DNA of 64,000 bases from the NCBI RefSeq assembly GCF_000258175.1, contig NZ_JH636049.1:892982-956981 (forward strand). The letters are read 5' to 3'. The position numbers and the translations under genes are program-made. Shown here piece after piece: positions 61,195-64,000 of the stretch (positions are counted from its first letter, which is position 1; each line of letters begins with the position of its first letter). Source of the stretch: Saccharomonospora xinjiangensis XJ-54. GTDB lineage: Bacteria > Actinomycetota > Actinomycetes > Mycobacteriales > Pseudonocardiaceae. The notes beneath the pieces were generated by a model. It was given only the letters and a program-made list of their open reading frames with translations, ran no database searches and was not told the origin of the DNA.

Positions 61195-63411
61195 TCAGCC
61201 TTCGGAGTTCTCGCCACGATGCTTGCCGTTGACCCGTGGTTGCTCGTCGTCCACGCCGAGCTTGCGGACCAACGCCGCCGCGCTCGCCGTGCCCGCCTGA
61301 TGCTCGGCCAGTGCCCTCGCGAGCAGCTCCGCGAGGCCCGCGTCCGGCGGCGGATCGTCGGTGGGCACGTCGTAGGGGACACCCGGTCCGGAGAACCGCT
61401 CCGCGTGCGTGGCGCCGGGCTCCGGGGTGGTGTCGCCACCGGTGCCGTTCGACGACGTCGCAGCCGATTGGACGGCGTCCTCGTTCAGCGGGGCCAGCGA
61501 CGGTGGCAACTTCAGCCTCGGCAGCCAGCTGTAAGCGTCGGGCGAGGTGGACGCCCTCTCCCCTGTCTCTGGCCTGGCGGACGGCTCTTCGGCCGGACGC
61601 GACTCCGACCGCGGAGCGGGCGCGACGGCCGGGGTGTCCTTACCGGTGCCGTCGTCGCCGGGGCTCTCCTCGCCCGCGCCGTCCTTGTCGGCGGCACGGC
61701 GCCTGCCGCCCCCACCCGGCGAGATGCCGAGCCGGTCGAGCACCGACCGCGCAGCGACAGAGCCGTGCTCGGCGTCGTGCCGTGTCGTGTTCGCCGCGCT
61801 CTGCGATGTCTCGGCGTCGTCGGATTCCGGCTTGCGCCTCCGTCGCCGGGGCATGGGTGGCGAAGGTGTCGTGGGAGTCGCGGAAGGCACAGGAAGCACG
61901 GGGGACACCGGCTCGTCGGTGATGGCCGGGGTGACGGCCGTGACCTCGGTGGCCGAGACGTGCTCCTCGGTCGGTGTCCTCGGCGCGGGTGCTTCCGCCA
62001 TCCGCGCTGCCGGGGCCGTTGCCTCGGTGGCCGACGACCGCTGCCCGGTTTCCTCGGCACCGGACGCAGGCGCCAGCCGCAACATCGGCAGCACGACCCT
62101 CGACCGGCCACCGCGTTCATCCGCTCTGCGCCTTCCACCCGACCGGCCGGGCACTCCCTGACCGGCTCCTGCCGTTGCCGCGAGCTCGGACACCGGTTCG
62201 GACGACGCACGCTGAGCGGGAGGCGCCGCGGTCCCCGCCGCTGCCGCCGACGCTGCCCGCGCGGCGGCAGCCACCATCTCCGCGAGATCGACGGGCGCCT
62301 GCTCGCCCGCGCCGAAAGCGCCGGTGAGCAGAGACCGCGCCTGGCTGCTCACCCGCGTGTGCAGGTGTTCGGCCGAACGCGCGCGGTAGAGACACTGAAT
62401 CGCCTCGCTCGCCTCGCCGATGCGCTCCTCGACATGCGCGAGTTCGAGCCACAACCGCGCCGTCAACGCGTACAGCCCGTGTCGGCTCGCGGTGTGCACG
62501 GCCTCGCGCAACGTGCGTGCCGCCGTCTCCGCCGAGCCGTTCACGAGGTGAACCCGGGTCGCCACGGCCGACCTCAACCACGCCATGGGCGCGACGGACG
62601 CCGCCCTTTCCGGCGCGGCGAGCAGCGGCTCCGCCACTTCCAGCGCCAAATCCGCGTCACCCCGGTCGAGCAGCGTGCAGACCAGTTCGAGGGCGAGCCG
62701 GACCCTGGCGAGACCTCCGTCCGCGCCCGGGTCCGTCAGTTCGTCGAGGAAACCGATGCCGGTGCGGGCCGCGTCGGCGGCACTCACCAGATCGCCGTGC
62801 CGCCTGCGGTGAGCCGACACACCGACACGCAGCAACGCGCGCGCGATCAGCCTGTCGTCGTCAGGCAGCCGGGGATCCCGGGAGATCAGGCGATCCCCCT
62901 CCATCAACACCCTGTCGAGTTCGGCCTTGCGCCCGAAGGTGCCGAGGCAGCCGACGAGATGACACAGCGCCGCCGCGCGCTGCACCGACGAAAGACCGCC
63001 CGCGGTCAGCACAGGGCGCAACGCCGCGAGACCCGTCAACGGCGCGCCCACCGACCGTGCGCACACCGCGAGGTCGGTGCGCAACTGTGCCGCGATGACG
63101 GGATGCCCCGCGTCCTCCGCCGCGCGCAGCGCCGTCACCGCACGTCCCACCGTGGACGCGCGGTGTCCGAGCACGACCTTCGCGTGGACGGCGAGGCTCT
63201 CCGCCCTCACCCACAACTCGTTGTCGCCGGAGGATTCGGCAACGGCGGCGGCTCGTTCGCCGAGGATGAGCGCCAACTCGGGCGCCCGCACCCGGAGTGC
63301 CGAGGCTCGCTCCACCAGAAGCTCGGCGGACGCCGAGCCCCCGGTCACGCCGTCACCGGCCGATCTCCGGCCGCCCGTCGCGCTTTCGCCTGTCTGCTCA
63401 GTGGTCGCCAC
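61195..63411 (-). CDS. TPR-like helical protein with long disordered tail
   Basis: 738 residues from GTG 63411 (GAGGAAAG upstream); the frame to 63636 overlaps ettA and is rejected. Residues 25-400 are all helical with repeated 35-40-residue pairs (AELLVERASALRVRAPELALILGERAAAVAES, LAVHAKVVLGHRASTVGRAVTALRAAEDAG and so on), like the TPR part of LuxR-type regulators but without their domains. Residues 400-700 are Pro/Ala/Thr/Glu-rich with basic patches (PRRRRRK, GGGGRRRAADK). A short C-terminal helix (AGLAELLARALAEHQ) closes it. Role unknown; it follows ettA by 44 bases. Confidence 0.8.
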   Translation of the reverse strand: MATTEQTGESATGGRRSAGDGVTGGSASAELLVERASALRVRAPELALILGERAAAVAESSGDNELWVRAESLAVHAKVVLGHRASTVGRAVTALRAAEDAGHPVIAAQLRTDLAVCARSVGAPLTGLAALRPVLTAGGLSSVQRAAALCHLVGCLGTFGRKAELDRVLMEGDRLISRDPRLPDDDRLIARALLRVGVSAHRRRHGDLVSAADAARTGIGFLDELTDPGADGGLARVRLALELVCTLLDRGDADLALEVAEPLLAAPERAASVAPMAWLRSAVATRVHLVNGSAETAARTLREAVHTASRHGLYALTARLWLELAHVEERIGEASEAIQCLYRARSAEHLHTRVSSQARSLLTGAFGAGEQAPVDLAEMVAAAARAASAAAAGTAAPPAQRASSEPVSELAATAGAGQGVPGRSGGRRRADERGGRSRVVLPMLRLAPASGAEETGQRSSATEATAPAARMAEAPAPRTPTEEHVSATEVTAVTPAITDEPVSPVLPVPSATPTTPSPPMPRRRRRKPESDDAETSQSAANTTRHDAEHGSVAARSVLDRLGISPGGGGRRRAADKDGAGEESPGDDGTGKDTPAVAPAPRSESRPAEEPSARPETGERASTSPDAYSWLPRLKLPPSLAPLNEDAVQSAATSSNGTGGDTTPEPGATHAERFSGPGVPYDVPTDDPPPDAGLAELLARALAEHQAGTASAAALVRKLGVDDEQPRVNGKHRGENSEG

Positions 63412-63455
63412 TGGGTCTTTCCTCAACTGTCGGCTCCGGGGGCTCGCGACGTCCT

Positions 63456-64000
63456 CTAGTCGCGGGTCAGCTTTCGATGAGTCACCCGGTGTGGCCGTGC
63501 CGCTTCCGCACCCAGCCGCTCGACCTTGTTCTTCTCGTAGCCTTCGAAGTTGCCCTCGAACCAGAACCACTTCGCCGGGGTCTCCTCGGTACCTTCCCAG
63601 GCGAGAATATGGGTCGCGACCCTGTCGAGGAACCACCTGTCGTGGGAGATCACCACGGCGCAGCCGGGGAACTCCTCCAGCGCATTCTCCAATGAACCCA
63701 GCGTTTCGACGTCGAGGTCGTTGGTCGGCTCGTCCAGCAGGATCAGGTTGCCGCCCTGCTTCAGCGTGAGCGCCAGGTTCAGCCGGTTGCGCTCACCACC
63801 CGACAGCACACCTGCCGGCTTCTGCTGGTCAGGCCCCTTGAAACCGAACGCGCTGACGTAGGCGCGGGACGGCATCTCGGTCTGCCCGACGTGGATGTAG
63901 TCCAGCCCGTCGGACACCACCTCCCAGACGGTCTTGCCCGGGTCGATACCCGCCCTCTGCTGGTCCACATAGGACAGCTTGACCGTCTCGCCGATGCGCA
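63456..64000 (-). CDS. ettA: ABC-F translation factor EttA (3' part, cut by window edge)
   Basis: C-terminal 181 residues of an ABC-F ATPase; the start lies beyond position 64000. Visible: the second nucleotide domain with VLSGGERNRLNLAL signature, LILLDEPTNDLDVETL Walker B, ISHDRWFLDRVATHILAWEG, and the EttA-specific FEGNFEGYEKNKVERLG tail. EttA gates the first translation elongation steps according to ATP level. Matches Rv2477c next to gdh in mycobacteria. Reading begins in frame at the window edge with RIGETVKLSYVDQQ. Confidence 0.95.
   Translation of the reverse strand, partial: RIGETVKLSYVDQQRAGIDPGKTVWEVVSDGLDYIHVGQTEMPSRAYVSAFGFKGPDQQKPAGVLSGGERNRLNLALTLKQGGNLILLDEPTNDLDVETLGSLENALEEFPGCAVVISHDRWFLDRVATHILAWEGTEETPAKWFWFEGNFEGYEKNKVERLGAEAARPHRVTHRKLTRD

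Overview
The window is chromosomal DNA of a high-GC actinobacterium. GTG and TTG starts are frequent, genes are packed with ATGA/GTGA stop-start overlaps, and most neighbours have close actinobacterial families (DUF4233 beside folC, twin clpP genes, a mycothiol-type Rv2466c-like oxidoreductase, a 1660-residue NAD-glutamate dehydrogenase). The conserved genes, in order, match from memory the Mycobacterium tuberculosis block Rv2445c to Rv2477c: ndk, DUF4233, folC, valS, clpX, clpP2, clpP1, tig, nei2, rpiB, Rv2466c, pepN, Rv2468c, HNH, glbO, Rv2474c, Rv2475c, gdh, ettA. The gene style and the accessory genes fit Pseudonocardiaceae (Saccharomonospora or Amycolatopsis-like); the genus is a guess.

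Layout. 1-5.6 kb: a DrrAB-type ABC exporter, a FadR-type GntR regulator and a divergent sugar-acid transporter plus aldolase, with a perfect operator between regulator and transporter. 5.6-8.3 kb: ndk, DUF4233 and folC. 8.3-21.5 kb: an accessory block lying between folC and valS. It holds a methyltransferase, a P450/ferredoxin pair with a divergent TetR regulator, a sugar ABC operon ending in an epimerase and a very large secreted ThuA/sugar-dehydrogenase protein, and a secreted SGNH lipase. 21.5-34.6 kb: valS, GPP34, fdhD, an esterase, an orphan MEDS/HATPase regulator, clpX-clpP2-clpP1-tig and nhaA. 34.7-40.8 kb: a LytS/LytTR two-component system coupled to two sodium:solute symporters and their small partners. 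41.1-41.3 kb: tRNA-Pro and tRNA-Gly. 41.7-50 kb: a NlpC/P60 wall hydrolase, a glycine-rich membrane protein, nei2-rpiB, an MBL-fold protein, the Rv2466c-like protein, pepN and a DUF5130/CtaJ-like pair. 50-64 kb: a hexapeptide-repeat miniprotein, HNH nuclease, MscS channel, glbO, a divergent LVIVD/DUF305 pair, the gdh operon, a TPR-like protein with a disordered tail, and the 3' part of ettA.

How genes work together. Three blocks look like self-contained systems. (1) The sugar operon on the minus strand from 20408 to 11113 imports a sugar through an RbsA/RbsC-type ABC transporter and carries an epimerase and a secreted oxidoreductase. (2) The block 34723-40828 resembles pyruvate-sensing LytS/LytTR systems that control monocarboxylate uptake. 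(3) Clp protease subunits, ClpX and trigger factor form a proteostasis cluster. The most unusual gene is a 93-residue protein at 49987-50268 made of twelve GTRVTx hexapeptides in two blocks of six, behind a structured leader. No phage, IS element, CRISPR array or rRNA was seen.
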